Shown here one piece after another: positions 12,191-24,235 of a DNA stretch of 64,000 nt (positions are counted from its first letter, which is position 1; the number at the start of each line of letters is the position of its first letter). The notes beneath the pieces were generated by a model, which saw only the letters and a list, made by a program, of their open reading frames with translations, did no database searches and was not told where the DNA came from. Both the position numbers and the translations under genes were made by a program. The stretch is taken from NCBI GenBank assembly GCA_022828595.1, contig JAKGHH010000002.1, forward strand, positions 77,410,383-77,474,382. Direction: 5' to 3'. Origin of the DNA: Nelumbo lutea (taxonomy: Eukaryota > Streptophyta > Magnoliopsida > Proteales > Nelumbonaceae).

Positions 12191-12860
12191 TTAAATATAA
12201 GACTTGAAAGGGAATTGAATGAGATGAAATGTAATAGTTCAAATTACATTTTCTACTCTCAATTAGAAAGGGACCAAATTAAAAAATATGAGTATTTTAG
12301 TCAAAAAAAGATTTTATACTCATTCATATCTTTTATAGTAGTACTGATAATATTAACAAATAAGTACCATAATGTGCATTTTAAGCTAAAAAATGTTGCA
12401 ACATGAACCAATGTTAGTAAGATTCAAACCAAAACGGATGGTTGAATTGATAACCAAGTGACAAAGTGACCTCAATATAATTCTGCTTCCTAGTTAATAG
12501 AGGTGCTCATAGTTTGGTTTGGCCTATTTTTTAAATCGAACTGGTACCATCAATCTTTGGAAAACCATGAACTAAAACTGAACCAAAACCAATCAGTTAT
12601 TTGGTCGATTAGTTCCATTCTTCAATTTTTTATTTTTTGATATTTATAATTAATTATAAAAATATATGTAAATATAATATAAATATTAAAAATACATATA
12701 ATTTGTATTATTTAATATATTATGCAAATATATATGTATGTATGTTTATATGTTATAAACATATATTATGCAAATATATATGTATGTATGTATCTTACTG
12801 ATTGGTTAATGGAAACAAAATTGATAACTTCATTTTTTTTCAAAAATATCGAATCAAAAC
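12191..12860. other. AT-rich intergenic DNA left of Gypsy-1
   Basis: No gene seen. 12200-12320 is similar to 45250-45370 and less so to 46230-46320, so it belongs to a dispersed AT-rich repeat; 12490-12660 resembles 44812-44980 (oligo-A/T with GAACCAAAACCAATC-like words). A direct duplication of TATTATGCAAATATATATG with following GTATGTATGT occurs at about 12719 and 12766. Confidence 0.5.
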
Positions 12861-13523
12861 TTATATAGGCGCATTCTACTCCCCCAATACGGGGCTGACA
12901 TGTGTCAGACAGTGGGTGATAGCATTGGGTTTCCATAAGGATGCGCGGACCCCTTCGGTAAGAATCGAACGGGCCCAACCGTAGGGCGCCACGTGTCCTC
13001 TGCTAGAACATCTCGCAAGCCCTCGTACAACTCGCACCTAGGCCTTCCGAGCCCAACCACTCCTAGGCAGCTTTGACCATAAAGGCAAAGTGCCTTCCAC
13101 AAAGTAAAGGATCTAGAACTTTTGAGACCTCTCATATTCTCTCCACTAAGGATTTAGTGCTATCAATGACCTCATATGGACCCCTTGGCTCCAAACTTAC
13201 TGCTTACCTCATACGGTCACTAACTTGACCATCGGAATTCTTGCCTTGGGTTTCAACCCAAGGCCTCTGACACTTTCTTCCTTGTAGAGCAACTTCCAAA
13301 AGCTCTTCCAAACCCCTCGTACACACAGCTGAGTAGTTGTACCTTGGTCTCCTCGAACATCCTCAATACTAGCCTTCGACCTCTATAGTATCGAGGGAGC
13401 GATCCGCCTCGGCCTACAGTCTTGCCTTGGCACATCCTCTCTACACTCTCAAAACCTTTAGCCCTCCTTCAAAGAACGGGAGTGAATTTACTTTGTTACC
13501 CTCAGCTAATCTGAGTACCAACA
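12861..13523 (+). repeat. Gypsy-1 5' LTR
   Basis: Homologous over its length to 42941-43744. Recognisable shared stretches include ACGGGGCTGAC, CATAAGGATGCGC, GAGCCCTCGTAC and CTTTTGAGACCTCTCATATT. The right end reads GAGTACCAACA, followed by the primer site; the left edge is set by the AAAAC duplication and by where similarity to the 3' LTR starts (GGCGCATT). Its first bases are not TG, so the exact edge may be off by a few bases. Confidence 0.75.
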
Positions 13524-13524
13524 A

Positions 13525-13543
13525 TTGGTGCCATCTATGGGAA
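13525..13543 (+). other. Gypsy-1 primer-binding site, decayed
   Basis: TTGGTGCCATCTATGGGAAG directly follows the 5' LTR. Tat-type elements commonly carry a TTGGCGCCGTCTGTGGGAA-like site; the differences here are CG to TG and CG to CA changes, as expected from decay of methylated CpG. Confidence 0.6.
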
Positions 13544-13604
13544 GTGTAGCTAAGACGATTCCCTAAAACACTCCAAATTTAAGATCTCCTAAGCTTCGAG
13601 CACC

Positions 13605-15178
13605 ATGGTACGAAGATCCAAGAACCTCCAAAACTTGGTCACTTATGAACAATTCTAGGCGGTCCTCGACCATCTGGACCACCTCACGCAACGTGTGGAG
13701 CAAGTCTACCCGCAGGCAGGAGGTCCCCTTGGGGCGATGCCCCACCGGGGCATCAGAACAAAACCGGTGCGAGCATGTCGAACCTTTAGCTCTTGGCCTG
13801 CCAACCCCTAACGAGTCGTGCCCACAGAGTCCTACAGTAACTGACCTGCCAGTCCACCACAAAGGAATGTGAGACCTCCTAGTCGAAGGGAGGAAGAGCT
13901 AGTGTGGTCCAAAAACAGCTGCCAACCCTCGGAATAACACCATCGCCGTAGGAGAGAGAACCCACAGAATGAAGTTAGGCATCTCAGCCATCATAGCGCC
14001 CACTCAAGAGCTGAGGGCCGACGCCGTGCCTCTCCCCATCCAGTCTTGAACTTCCGTGATGTCTTGAATGACCACCATGCTAGATGGGAGGCATGTGGTC
14101 CTACCTTGGAGTACTCTAGAGTTCGTGCCAACCTCCACCAAGACCATGAAGACAAAGACGGGGAGCAGGCTCCGCTTGACCCTCAGATTGTAGAACTACG
14201 AGCCAAGCTCGGGTCCATCAGGGACGAGCTCCGCCAAGTTTGGGAGAGATGAGTTGACGCCTCGGCTAGCCAAAGCAACCCGACGGGGAGGATGGATGCC
14301 TTCACCCCGGACATCATCTTTGAGCCTCTCCCCCACCACTTCAAAGCTCCCACGCTAGAGATGTACGATGGGAACTCAGACCCTGATGACCACTTGGAAA
14401 GTTTTAGAGTGCTCATGATCCTCTATTGGTATTCGGACGCCTCAACGTGCAAGAATTTCCAGGCCACTTTCAGGGGGGCTGCCTGTCATTGGTTCTCCGG
14501 TCTCCCACTTCAGTCGATCAGCTCATGGGAGCAATTCGCTAACCTATTTCTTGCTCGCTAATGTCCATCATGCAGAAGTAGGGAGAGAGCTTGCGGTCCT
14601 ATATCAATCATTTTAAAATAGAAGAACTCGATGTCCATGACCTCAACCCCATGGTCTCTATGCATGCTGCTATCAATGGGCTCTACCCTGGCTTGGCCCT
14701 GAAGTGCTCGGTTGCCAAGACCCCACCGAAGACCAAGATAGAGTTCCTTAAAAAAGCCCAAAAGTACACCACAGCCAAGGAGGCTTCAATCGGTGATCAC
14801 CAAGAATGGGAAGCCGAGTGCAACAACGGGCCCCTAGAGAAGAAAAGGAAGAGAGGAGACCACCGCAACAACAACAAGAACAACAAGAAGCCACTGGCTT
14901 CAGCCTTTTCTTATAACCAGTATACGCCACTCGACTCCACCCGAACCTAGATCTTGATGCAGGTCAGGGAGGAGAAATTCATGAAATGGCCTAAAAAGAT
15001 GAAGAGGAACCCCAAGAGGGGGAACCCAAAGAAGTACTGCAAGTACCACCACAGCACTAGCCATGACACAGAGGACTATTATGATTTAAAGAATGAGATA
15101 GAGTCCATCATTCGCCGTGGGCACCTCAAGCAGTATGTTGAGGGCGAAGCTGACACCTCATCCTCTCGACAGTAGCAG
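13605..15178 (+). pseudogene. Gypsy-1 gag, degenerate
   Basis: Gag builds the virus-like particle. A likely start ATG is at 13605 (MVRRSKNLQNL). Recognisable pieces: the Retrotrans_gag region at 14292-14561 (FKAPTLEMYDGNSDPDDHLE, then FRGAACHWFSGLP), continuing in another frame at 14591-14950 (LRSYINHFKIEELDVHDLNP), and a lysine-rich part with a zinc-knuckle-like CKYHHSTSHDTEDYY at about 15037-15081, where the last cysteine is a tyrosine. At least two frame changes and several in-frame stops separate the pieces. Non-functional. Confidence 0.8.
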
Positions 15179-16086
15179 CAGCAGCAACACCAGCAAGTAG
15201 TCGGCATCATCGACGTCATCATTGGGGGCACAGCCTCGGGTGGAGCCTGGGCCTTGGCCTACAAGGCCCACACCAGGCAGTTGAGCATCCACAGGCCTTA
15301 ACCCAAGAAGCTGAAGCAGTAGAAAACCCTCTCCTTCACAAACAAAGACTTAAAGCGGGTCATAGCCCCCCTTGATGATGCCCATGTCATCTCGGCCACC
15401 ATCGCCAACTTTGCAGTGAAGAGTATCCTCATTGACAGTGGCTACTCATCCGACATGCTCTTCTATGAAGCTTTTGAGAAAATGAAGATAGCACTTAAGC
15501 GCCTCCAGCTAGCCAATGTCCCACTAGTCAATTCTCTGGTAACGTGGTCAGACCGAAGGGAAGAATAACCCTACCTATCATGGTAGGGACCGAGCCTCAG
15601 TAATTGACAAGGATGAACGAGTTCTTGGTCGTGAAGATCAGCTCACCCTACAACGCAATCATGGGGAGGCCAACCCTTCATGCCCTCAGGGAAGCCATCT
15701 CCCCATACCACCTTACCCTCAAGTTCTCCATCGAGCACAGTGTCAGAGTCGTTCGCAGGGACCAGCAAGATGCCCGCTAATGCTATGTGGCAGCACTAAA
15801 GGGCAAGAACAATGAAGCATTGCCACTAGAGGGCCTTGACCTTAGGGAGGAGCCAATAAGCCAAGGCCAAACAGTCGAAGACCTCACCAAGAAAACAATC
15901 CGTGTCGGGTCCAACCTTCCTCCAGAAAGCCTATCCGAACTAGTAAGTTTCCTTAAAACTAACGCCCATGCCTTTGCTTGGTCGGCCGCTGACATGCTTG
16001 GAATTGACCCTTCAGTCATCACTCACAGGCTAAGCGTGGGCCTGAGCTCTACGCCAATTCGGCAAAAGAAGAGAACTTGCACTGGT
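15179..16086 (+). pseudogene. Gypsy-1 protease and N-terminal reverse transcriptase linker
   Basis: The aspartic protease segment is at 15340-15540, with active-site sequence ILIDSGYSSDMLFYEAF (D-S-G). From 15787 a clean 100-codon piece reads MAALKGKNNEALPLEGLDLR and then the pre-RT block HAFAWSAADMLGIDPSVITH and PIRQKKR. The frame between is broken. At about 16087 the Gypsy sequence stops in the middle of the reverse transcriptase and Copia-A begins. When Gypsy resumes at 20695 it is at the AFSGYNQ motif, so roughly 80 residues of reverse transcriptase between PIRQKKR and SGYNQ are missing. Confidence 0.75.
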
Positions 16087-16609
16087 GTGTTGGAAGGCCT
16101 TCCATCATTAGCATGAGGATGGGTCCTTCAGTAATGAGGAAATGCACCAGAAAATGGGCTATCCATTTGCTGTTGGACTTGTCTGAGTGTTTCATAAGAT
16201 GATAGGGGCGTCATAGACCGATGTGGGAGGGGCTTCACCAGAAAATGGGAACTCTCTCACGGTACCTTGGCGTTCACGAATATGATGGGTAAGCACTCAC
16301 TAGACAAAAACGTTTACCTGAAAATGGCTCTGAACCTTGTCTAACAGAGGCCAAAGGGAAAACTCATATAATGAGTGGATATGATCCTTCACAGAAAGGT
16401 GGTGGGGTTATGTAGCTGAAATAGTTGGCTCCATGCAACCTATGTGATTTCCCACATTTCCAGAGACAACCCGTATTCTCCATCACTGAGAAAGGAGGGA
16501 AATCTCAGAGATGAATAAATGGAAATGGATCGTAGATTAAAATCCATATCTATGAAATGAACATGAATCAAATTAGGTTGTGGACTGATGTTTGCTCTTT
16601 TATAAGAAA

Positions 16610-17430
16610 ATGGAAAACGGATCTTTTGCAAAACTGCTTGATGACAACAAGTTGAAGGGCCCAAACTATGCTGACTGGTACAGGAACCTTATGTTGGTCC
16701 TAGCTTCTGAAAAGCTGGACAAAGTGGCAAAGAATCCTGCCCCGGAACGTCCGGGTGATAGGGCTTCTGAGGCCCGAAGGAGAGACTATCAAGAATGGGA
16801 GGAGAAAAACTCCCTTGCTCGGTGTTACATCATTGCCTCCTTGGACAACCCGATACAGAGGTAGTTCGATCAGATCGAACTTGCCAAAGACATATTGGAC
16901 AGTCTCAGGACAATGTATGAAGAGCAGAATCGTTCTACTCGATAAAAGGTCTTGAAACAGTTCATGACCGCACAAATGTCCAAGGGTCAACAAGTTCACG
17001 ACCATTGTCTTCGGATGATGGGTTACATCAACGAACTGGAGGCTCTTGGATCCGGGCTGGACCTTGCAACCCAGATAGATGCTATCCTTAACTCTTTGCT
17101 TCCTTCCTTTAATTCGTTCATCATGAACTATAACATGAACAAGCTGAATGTCAGCTTACAAGAGCTCAGCAATATGTTGCAAAGAGCTGAAGAACTGATT
17201 AGAAAGGATGAGCCTGTAGCCATGCTTGTTGAAGCTGGCAAGACAGGCAAGAGAAAGAGGAAGGCAAAGAAGCCTCAGAAGAAAGCCACTAAGAGCAAAA
17301 AGTAGAAGAAAGACAAAGCATCGAATGCCTGTCACTTCTGCAAGAAGACAAGCCACTGGAAAAGGAACTGTCCTGCCTACCTGGAATCCAAGAAAGGTAA
17401 CTTCGAAACTTGTGTTATAGAAACCAATTT
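16610..17430 (+). pseudogene. Copia-A gag
   Basis: Starts at the ATG at 16610 (MENGSFAKLLDDNKLKGPNY), the same start as Copia-B gag at 36479. In-frame stops occur at 16862-16864 (codon 85, TAG) and 16943-16945 (codon 112, TAA), both where Copia-L has glutamine. The frame then continues through YINELEALGSGLDLATQ, IMNYNMNKLNVSLQELSNM, a lysine-rich stretch, another stop (near 17306) and a CCHC zinc knuckle CHFCKKTSHWKRNC at about 17331. Length and block order are normal for Copia gag, but it cannot be translated whole. Confidence 0.85.
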
Positions 17431-18085
17431 TTTGGTAGCTTCTGTGTCCTAGTGTATTGACTCTGGGGCTTCAACTCATGCTTGTAACTCACTGCAGGGG
17501 TTCAAGGTAAGCAGAAGGCTGAGTGAAGGAGAAGTCACACTCTACTTGGGGACTACTGCAACTGTTGCAGCCGCGGCCATAGGAACCGTGGAGTTAATTT
17601 TTAGAGAATGAACAATTGTACTGAAAGACTGTCTTTATGTGCAAAATTTAAGGAGAATTTTGATTTCTGTCTCAAAACTGTGTGCAGATGGTTATTCTGT
17701 CTTCTTTAGTAATACGATTACTATTAAAAGAAACAACAGATTCATCGCATACGGGAAACTAGAGAACGGTCTCTATGTTCTACATCCTTCTCTAGAAACT
17801 AACATAACCGAAACTACGTCAGCTGAAATCCCTAAGAAGAGAGCCCGTGATACAGTTAATCCCACGTGTCTGTGGCATTATCGACTTGGCCACATCGGTG
17901 TTGACCGAATCACAAGGTTGGTAAAGGATGGTCCTTTGGATTTTCTAACTGTAGAAGATCATCCCACTTGTGAGCCTTGCCTACAAGCCAAGATGACGAA
18001 ACGACCATTTAACGGTAAGCCTGAAAGAAGTACAGGCACACTTGACCTAATACATATTGATTGTATGTGGTCCCCTGAGTGTTAG
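17431..18085 (+). pseudogene. Copia-A protease and integrase N-terminus
   Basis: The protease active site CIDSGASTHACNSLQGF follows a TAG at 17450-17452 where Copia-L has TGG (Trp). A TGA lies at 17609-17611 where Copia-L has GGA. A clean piece from 17639 to 18085 carries the pre-integrase zinc site (LWHYRLGHIGVDRI ... CEPCLQAKM) and reaches the first integrase aspartate (LIHID). A frameshift at about 18060 moves the reading to the next frame. Confidence 0.8.
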
Positions 18086-19967
18086 GACACGAAATCAACT
18101 TGTGTATTTCATCACCTTCACAGATGATTTTTCACGATACGGTTACGTGTACCTAATGAGACACAAGTCTGAATCCTTTGAAAAGTTCAAAGAGTTCAGA
18201 CAAGAGGTCGAGAAACAGTTAGGAAGAGAAATTAAGGCCCTTCAATCAGATCGAGGTGGCGAGTATCTCTCTGATGAATTCAGGGACTACTTAAAGGACA
18301 ATGGGATAGTATCACAATTAGCTCCTCCTTCTACACCACAACTTAACAGTGTTTTGGAGAGGAGGAATAGGACCTTATTGGATATGGTCCGATCGCTTCT
18401 CATACACTCAAAGTTACCCACATCCTTTTGGGGTTACGCATTAGAGACTGCGATTTATGTGCTGAATCGGGTTCCAACCAAATCGGTTCTGAATACTCCA
18501 TATGAACTTTGGACCGGAAAGAAACCAAGCGTCAGACACTTGAAAATTTGGGGTTGTCCAGCACACGTTAAAAGAATGAGTGCAGACAAGTTGGAATCCA
18601 AGACCAGTCATTGCCTATTTGTCGGCTACCCACAAGGCTCTGTAGGTTACCTATTCTATGACCCAAGTGAGCAGAAAGTGTTCTGTAGTCGTAATGCACA
18701 ATTCTTGGAAACCGACTATATCCTGTACACCCATTGTCAGGAAGTTGTTCTTGATGAGGAGAGCTCAGGAGCAGTGGGAGATGTCCCACAAGTTCCAGGT
18801 AGTGACCAACCTAGAAGATCCACTCGGGTATCCAGGCCAGCAGTCCGTTATGGTTATGACCAGGATAGTTACCTGGTGGAAACCTTGACTACTGAGGAGG
18901 ATCCCGTGACTTACACGGAAGCTATGTTGGACATAGATTCCCAGAAGTGGGTGGAGGCCATGAGAGCAGAGATGGACTCAATGGAGACCAATGGAGTCTG
19001 GACTCTAGTAGATCCGACCTCCGGGGTAAAAGCAATCGGTTGCAAATGGATTTACAAGAGGAAGAAGGGCCCCGATGGTAAGGTTGAGACCTTCAAGGCT
19101 CGTCTGGTGGTGAAAGGGTACACTCAGAAAGAGGGCATCGATTATGAGGAAACCTTTTCGCCTGTGGCCATGCTTAAATCCATTAGGATCCTGCTAGCTG
19201 TAGCAGCATACCATGATTATGAGATTTGGCAAATGGATGTCAAAACTGCATTCCTGAATGGAGATCTTATTGAAGATATCTATATGCAGCAGCCGCAAGG
19301 CTTCATTGCTGCAGGTCAGGAAAACATGGTATGTAAACTTAATAGATCCATTTATGGACTTAAGCAAGCTTCTAGAAGTTGGAACATCCGTTTTGACTCT
19401 GTCGTCAAATCGTTTGACTTCGAGCAGAATCCGGATGAACCCTGTGTCTACAAGAAGTACAGTGGAGATAAGGTTACCTTCTTGGTTCTGTATGTAGATG
19501 ACATTCTACTCATTGGGAATGATGTAGGTATGTTAACTACGGTAAAAGTATGGTTATCACAGCAATTCTCCATGAAAGATCTTGGAGAAGCCTCCTATAT
19601 ACTAGGTCTTCGACTCTATAGAGATAGATCGAAGCGGATAATAGGATTATCCCAATCTGCCTACATTGACAAAATAGTCAAAAGATACAGCATGGAAAAC
19701 TCCATGAAAGGAAATGTTCCTTTCAGGCATGGAGTCACTCTCTCCAAGAAGATGTCTCCCAAGACTTCTGAGGAGATTGATGGCATGAAAGACGTTCCAT
19801 ATGCATCTGCCGTAGGGAGCATCATGTATGCCATGCTGTGCACTCGTCTTGACGTAGATCAGGCAGTGAGTGTAGTTAACAGATTTCAGGCCAACCCAGG
19901 GCAGGAGCATTGGACTGCTGTGAAAAAATACTTAAGTACCTTCGAAGGACAAAAGAGTTTTGTCTAG
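18057..19967 (+). pseudogene. Copia-A pol: integrase core and reverse transcriptase (636-codon open frame)
   Basis: This is the longest open frame in the window. Integrase core: second aspartate in [14 protein letters not shown] and the glutamate in [16 protein letters not shown], followed by the C-terminal block [20 protein letters not shown]. Reverse transcriptase: [49 protein letters not shown] and the catalytic [12 protein letters not shown] at 19488-19521 (YVDD at residues 479-482). It ends at a TAG inside the connection to RNase H. The open frame looks like a coding survivor, but upstream gag, protease and the integrase start are broken, so the polyprotein cannot be made. Confidence 0.85.
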
Positions 19968-20398
19968 TATTTGACGGTAGCTCACTACAGATCCAAGGGT
20001 ATACAGATGCCATTTTCCAATCAAACCCAGATGATAGAAAGTCTACATCTGGATATATTTTCACGATAGGATCGTGTGTTGTTTCCTGAGTGTCAGCAAA
20101 CAGGGGTCCTAAGTTGCAAATTAATAGTCCACAACCCAAGCCGAGCGCATTGCCGTAAGTGAAGCTTCCTTATGAATGAAGGTGTTCATTCATGAATTTG
20201 GAATTCAGCACATCACCCATTCCATTGTTGTATGACAACACTAGACCTACGGGAGGATGATTGATAATAAGAGGTAGCATCAGCGGAGAATGTTGTAGAC
20301 CCATTGACTAAGCCACTGACACAGAAAGTGTTTGAGAAACACGTGGAAAGCATGGGACTCCGGCTAGTACCTGACTGGACCTAAGTGCAAGTGGGAGT
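19968..20398 (+). pseudogene. Copia-A RNase H remnant and polypurine tract
   Basis: Matches the RNase H of Copia-B at 39660-40190 (GYTDA, then DDRKSTSGYIFTIGSC), with a stop after SCVVS and a deletion of about 100 bases relative to Copia-B around 20250. It ends in the purine-rich AAGTGGGAG just before the LTR. Confidence 0.75.
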
Positions 20399-20694
20399 TA
20401 TTAGACAGTTTTGTATGTCCTTAGCTTCAATCAAAATTGATGTACTTTATGAGTTTATTGTAAATGAATAAAAGTGCATATTTGATTCATGTTCCCTTGG
20501 TATGTTTCTGTGTAATACCTTAAACTAGATCTGGTTCAGATCTGGTTCAGTTTATGGTTCAAGAATGATCCTTGAAAATATGATTTTCTAAATAGGGAAT
20601 GTGATTCCCAATTGAAGTGAGAGAAAAATTTTTGAAATTCGCCCCTTATTCCGCAATCTTTGGGTGTCCATGGGATGGATCTCTCATCCCTTCA
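20399..20694 (+). repeat. Copia-A 3' LTR, internally deleted to 296 bases
   Basis: Starts TATTAGACAG (TGTTAGACAG in Copia-B) and ends CTCTCATCCCTTCA, the family's LTR end. The middle, about 1.6 kb in the other copies, is missing between GTAATACCTT and GATCTGGTTCAG. Gypsy-1 sequence resumes at once with ATGCCTTCTCT. Confidence 0.85.
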
Positions 20695-23414
20695 ATGCCT
20701 TCTCTAGATACAACCAAATAAAGATGCACACCAAAGATGAGGAGAAGACCTCGTTCATCACAAATCATGGTACCTACTACTATAGAGTGATGCCCTTTGG
20801 CCTCAAGAATGCAGAGGCCACCTACTAGCGCCTTGTCAACAAAGTGTTCAAAAATCAGATAGGGAGGAACGTCGAATCCTATGTGGACGATAGTGTTGAA
20901 GAGCCTAAAAGCCAAAGCGCACACCTTAGACTTGGCCGAGACCTTTGACACCTTACTGAAGTTCAACATGTAGCATAATCCCAGCAAGTGTGCCTTCGGC
21001 ATCACCTCAGGCATGTTCTTGGGCTTCGTCATTACTCAAAGAGGCATTAAGGCCAACCCTGACAAAATATGGGCCATCCTGGACATGGCACCCCCTCGGT
21101 CAGTAAAGGAGACTCAAAGGCTCACCGTTCGAATAGTTGCTCTCAACCGCTTCATGTCGAAGTCAACCAACCATTGTCTTCCCTTCTTCTACGCCATCAA
21201 GAATCTAAAAGATTTCCAGTGGACTGAGGAGTGCCAATGTGCTTTTGACGAGGTAAAGAGATACCATGCCTACCACCCCTCCTCGCCCGGCCTACTCCAT
21301 GAGAAATCTGTACTTATACCTGTCAGCCCAGGATGAGGCAATTAGATTACTCTTGATGAAAGAGCACAGGATGCAGAAGCCAATATACTATGTTAGCAAC
21401 GTTCTCTGTGACGCTGAGACCAGATATCCCGAGGTGGAGAACTTGGCCTTCGCTCTTGTAATTTCAACCAAGAAGCTCAGGCTATATTTTCAAGCTCACC
21501 CCATAATAGTTCTGATGAACCAACCCCTTAAGGTCGTCCTCACCAAGCCTGAGACCTCGAGATGTCTGGTTAAGTGGGTCGTCAAGCTATCTGAGTTTGA
21601 CAAATAGTACCAACCGAGGCCCATAATCAAAGCGCAAGCCTTGGCAGACTTTGTAGTAGAATGCACCTTCAGCCGAGCCCCCGAAGATGAATTGGAAAAG
21701 GGTCACTCGATCAAGGAAGCTCATCCCAGGTGGAGACATTTTGTTGATGGGTCATCCAACGACAAATGAAGATTAGGCCTCATCCTTCTCATTCCAGATG
21801 ATGTAGTAATAGAGTACGCGCTGAGATTCGACTTCCCTGCATCCAACAATGAAGCTAAGTATGAGGTCCTTCCTGCTGGATTACAGCTCGCTAAGGACCT
21901 TGGCACCCAGCACATCGAATTCTTCAATGACTCACAACTAGTGGTGAGTATGAGGCCAGAGAACAAAGCATGACCAAGTACCTAACCAAGGTTTAAGAGC
22001 TAGCTCACCACTTCCAACGCATCTCCTTGCAGCAAGTCCCAAGAGCCGAGAACACGAGAGTCGATGGCCTTTCCAAGCTGGCAAGCACTTCAAATGCAAC
22101 CCACGACCACATTCTCCGCATAGAGAAGCTACCTTAGCCCTCTATAGAAGAGGCCCAAGTCCTCCCGATAGAGGCCGAACCATCATGGATGGACCCCATC
22201 ATCAACTTCCTTCTGACTAAGCAGCTACCCAATGACAGGAATGAAGCCAAACGACTCTGACGTCAGGTAGCCCATTACACCTTGCTCGAAGGAAAGTTGT
22301 ACAGAATATCATTCACCTTGTCCTACCTCCGATTCCTCCGTCCGGAAGAGGGTGAGTATGTACTCCGAGAGATCCACGAAGGCATCTGCGGCAACCACCT
22401 CGGCAGTAGAGCCCTAGCCAAAAAACACTAAGGCAGGGGTACTTTTGGCCGACCCATCACAATGACGTAGCCGAGCTGGTACGGAGATGCGACAAATTCC
22501 AGAGACATGCTAGCCTATGCAATCGGCCGACCACAACCCTCTTAGCTCTCAGCAGCCCCTGGCCCTTCACCAAGTGGGGAATGGACCTTCTCGGCCCCTT
22601 CCCTCAAGAAATGGGGGATAGGAAATACCTTGTCATCGTCATGGACTACTTCACCAAATGGGTAAAAGTCGAACCATTGGCTACCATCACAGCTCGAGCA
22701 ACCCAAAGCTTCTTCTGGAACAACATCATCTACCGCTTCAGCCTCCCACACATGTAGGTAAGTGACAACAGAAAGCAATTAGACGATGCCAAGTTCCAAG
22801 AATAGTGTGCTTCCCTCGAAATCAAGCAGCAGTACACCTCAGTAGGCTATCCCCAAACAAATGGCCTAGCCGAGGTCACCAACAAAACCATCTTGGATGG
22901 ACCGAAGACCAGATTAGATTGAGCCAAAGGCCTATGGGCAGATGAACTAAGCAATGTCCTCTGGGCATACTGAACAACACCTCAAATGGCAATGGGAGAG
23001 ACCCCGTTCGGCCTGACCTACACTATAGAAGCAGTTATCCCAATAGAGATTGGATAGTTGACATTCTGGATTGAAGCGTACAATGAAGCTGAGAACAAAG
23101 AAGCATTGAGAGTAAACCTAGATCTGTTGGAAGAAGCCCAGGAGTAGGCACAAATTAGGGTGACCACTTACCAACAATGAGTGGTCCGCTACTACAACTC
23201 GAAGGTGAAAGAAAGACACTACCGAGAGGGAGACCTCGTCCTCAAGAAGGTCATGGTCCCCAAGCCCAGAGTAGGAAAGTTGGGCACTAACTGGGAAGGC
23301 CCCTACAAGTTCAAGCAAGTCCTTGGCCCCGACACCTTTCGTCTAGAACACTTATATGGAAGACTTGTCCCTCGAACATGGAACTCAAAGAACCTTCGGA
23401 TGTACTACCAGTAA
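20695..23414 (+). pseudogene. Gypsy-1 reverse transcriptase, RNase H, second RNase H and integrase
   Basis: The rest of pol. The reverse transcriptase resumes at AFSGYNQIKMH and has YYYRVMPFGLKNAE and a YVDD remnant near 20880. RNase H: 21266-21607 with KPIYYVSNVLCDAETRYPEV and SRCLVKWVVKLSEFD. Second, archaeal-type RNase H: about 21616-22060, with WRHFVDGSSN and YALRFDFPASNNEAKYEV. After it comes the PRAENTRVDGLSKLA-like link, the zinc site region (REIHEGICGNHLGSRALA) near 22370, a decayed integrase core, and a clean C-terminal piece 23181-23414 (VRYYNSKVKERHYREGDLVL, NWEGPYKF). Many stops and frame changes throughout. Confidence 0.85.
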
Positions 23415-24235
23415 ATGTATATTTTGATGGACAAATGATAAATGAATAATGCAAAGTTCTTCTTCACCTCAATGTTTAAGCATGTGTTCTCACTAAGCCC
23501 CTAGGGACCCCTTGGCTTCACGAGTGGCCGAAGTGCGTAGCCTCTCCTGAGGACCATGCGCTTGTGCCGAATTGTCACCAAGGCACATAGCCAGTGGCGA
23601 ACACCCAAACTTAACACCTCACCAAACGAAAATACATCAAAATGGTCGAGGCATCGCACGCTTTAGTGGCAGATGGATTCTTGGTCTTATATACTTAGCA
23701 CGATTAAATAAAGATGGCAACCCCAACTAACTCGATGGTTCACCTCGGCTCAAGACCCCGACCTCCCTGGAGTATCACCTCGGCCTCACCGGAGTAACCA
23801 CTTGGGAAGGAGATTAGCCAAGCGAGCTACACCTCTACCTTGGCCCTCTCCCCCCCACACGTCAACAGGCCACCTCAGCCTTACCTAAGTAAACACTTGG
23901 GAGGAAGCAAGCCTAGCAAACTATGCCTCGGCCTTAGTCCCCCAACTATCTAAAGCGAGTGTATACCTAAAGCAAGCCATTATGAAGCGTTTTTGAACTA
24001 TGATCTCTTCATTGGGAGGGGCAGGGACCCCTCGATAAAAAAAAAAAAAAAAAAGAGAGAGACAGAGAGAGAATAAGAGAAAGAAGAAGAGAACACTGTA
24101 CAAAAACTGCTATGATCATTCATTCATTCATCTCGTATAAGCTTTTACAAAAAATTATGTGGCCTCGGTAGCCAAGCACATTTACATCAAAAAAGAAAAA
24201 CAAAAAAAATACAAGGGAAAGAAGCAGCTAGACTT
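23415..24235. other. Gypsy-1 spacer between integrase and antisense ORF
   Basis: No coding region recognised. It holds imperfectly repeated CCTCGG/CCTCAC-rich phrases and a poly(A) plus GA tract at 24037-24075. Confidence 0.55.

Larger units (their letters stand above)
16087..20694 (+). mobile_element. Copia-A: Angela-like Copia element, 5' truncated, inserted in Gypsy-1
   Basis: From about 16094 the sequence matches the 3' part of the Copia leader (AAGGCCTTCCATCATTAG, then CATAGACCGATGTGGGAGGG). It continues through gag, protease, integrase, reverse transcriptase, RNase H remnant, polypurine tract and a shortened 3' LTR. There is no 5' LTR, and the flanking Gypsy reverse transcriptase has a gap of about 240 bases, so one deletion probably removed the 5' LTR, half the leader and the neighbouring Gypsy DNA. 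The reverse transcriptase ([35 protein letters not shown]) resembles the Angela group of Copia; that assignment is inference. Confidence 0.85.
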
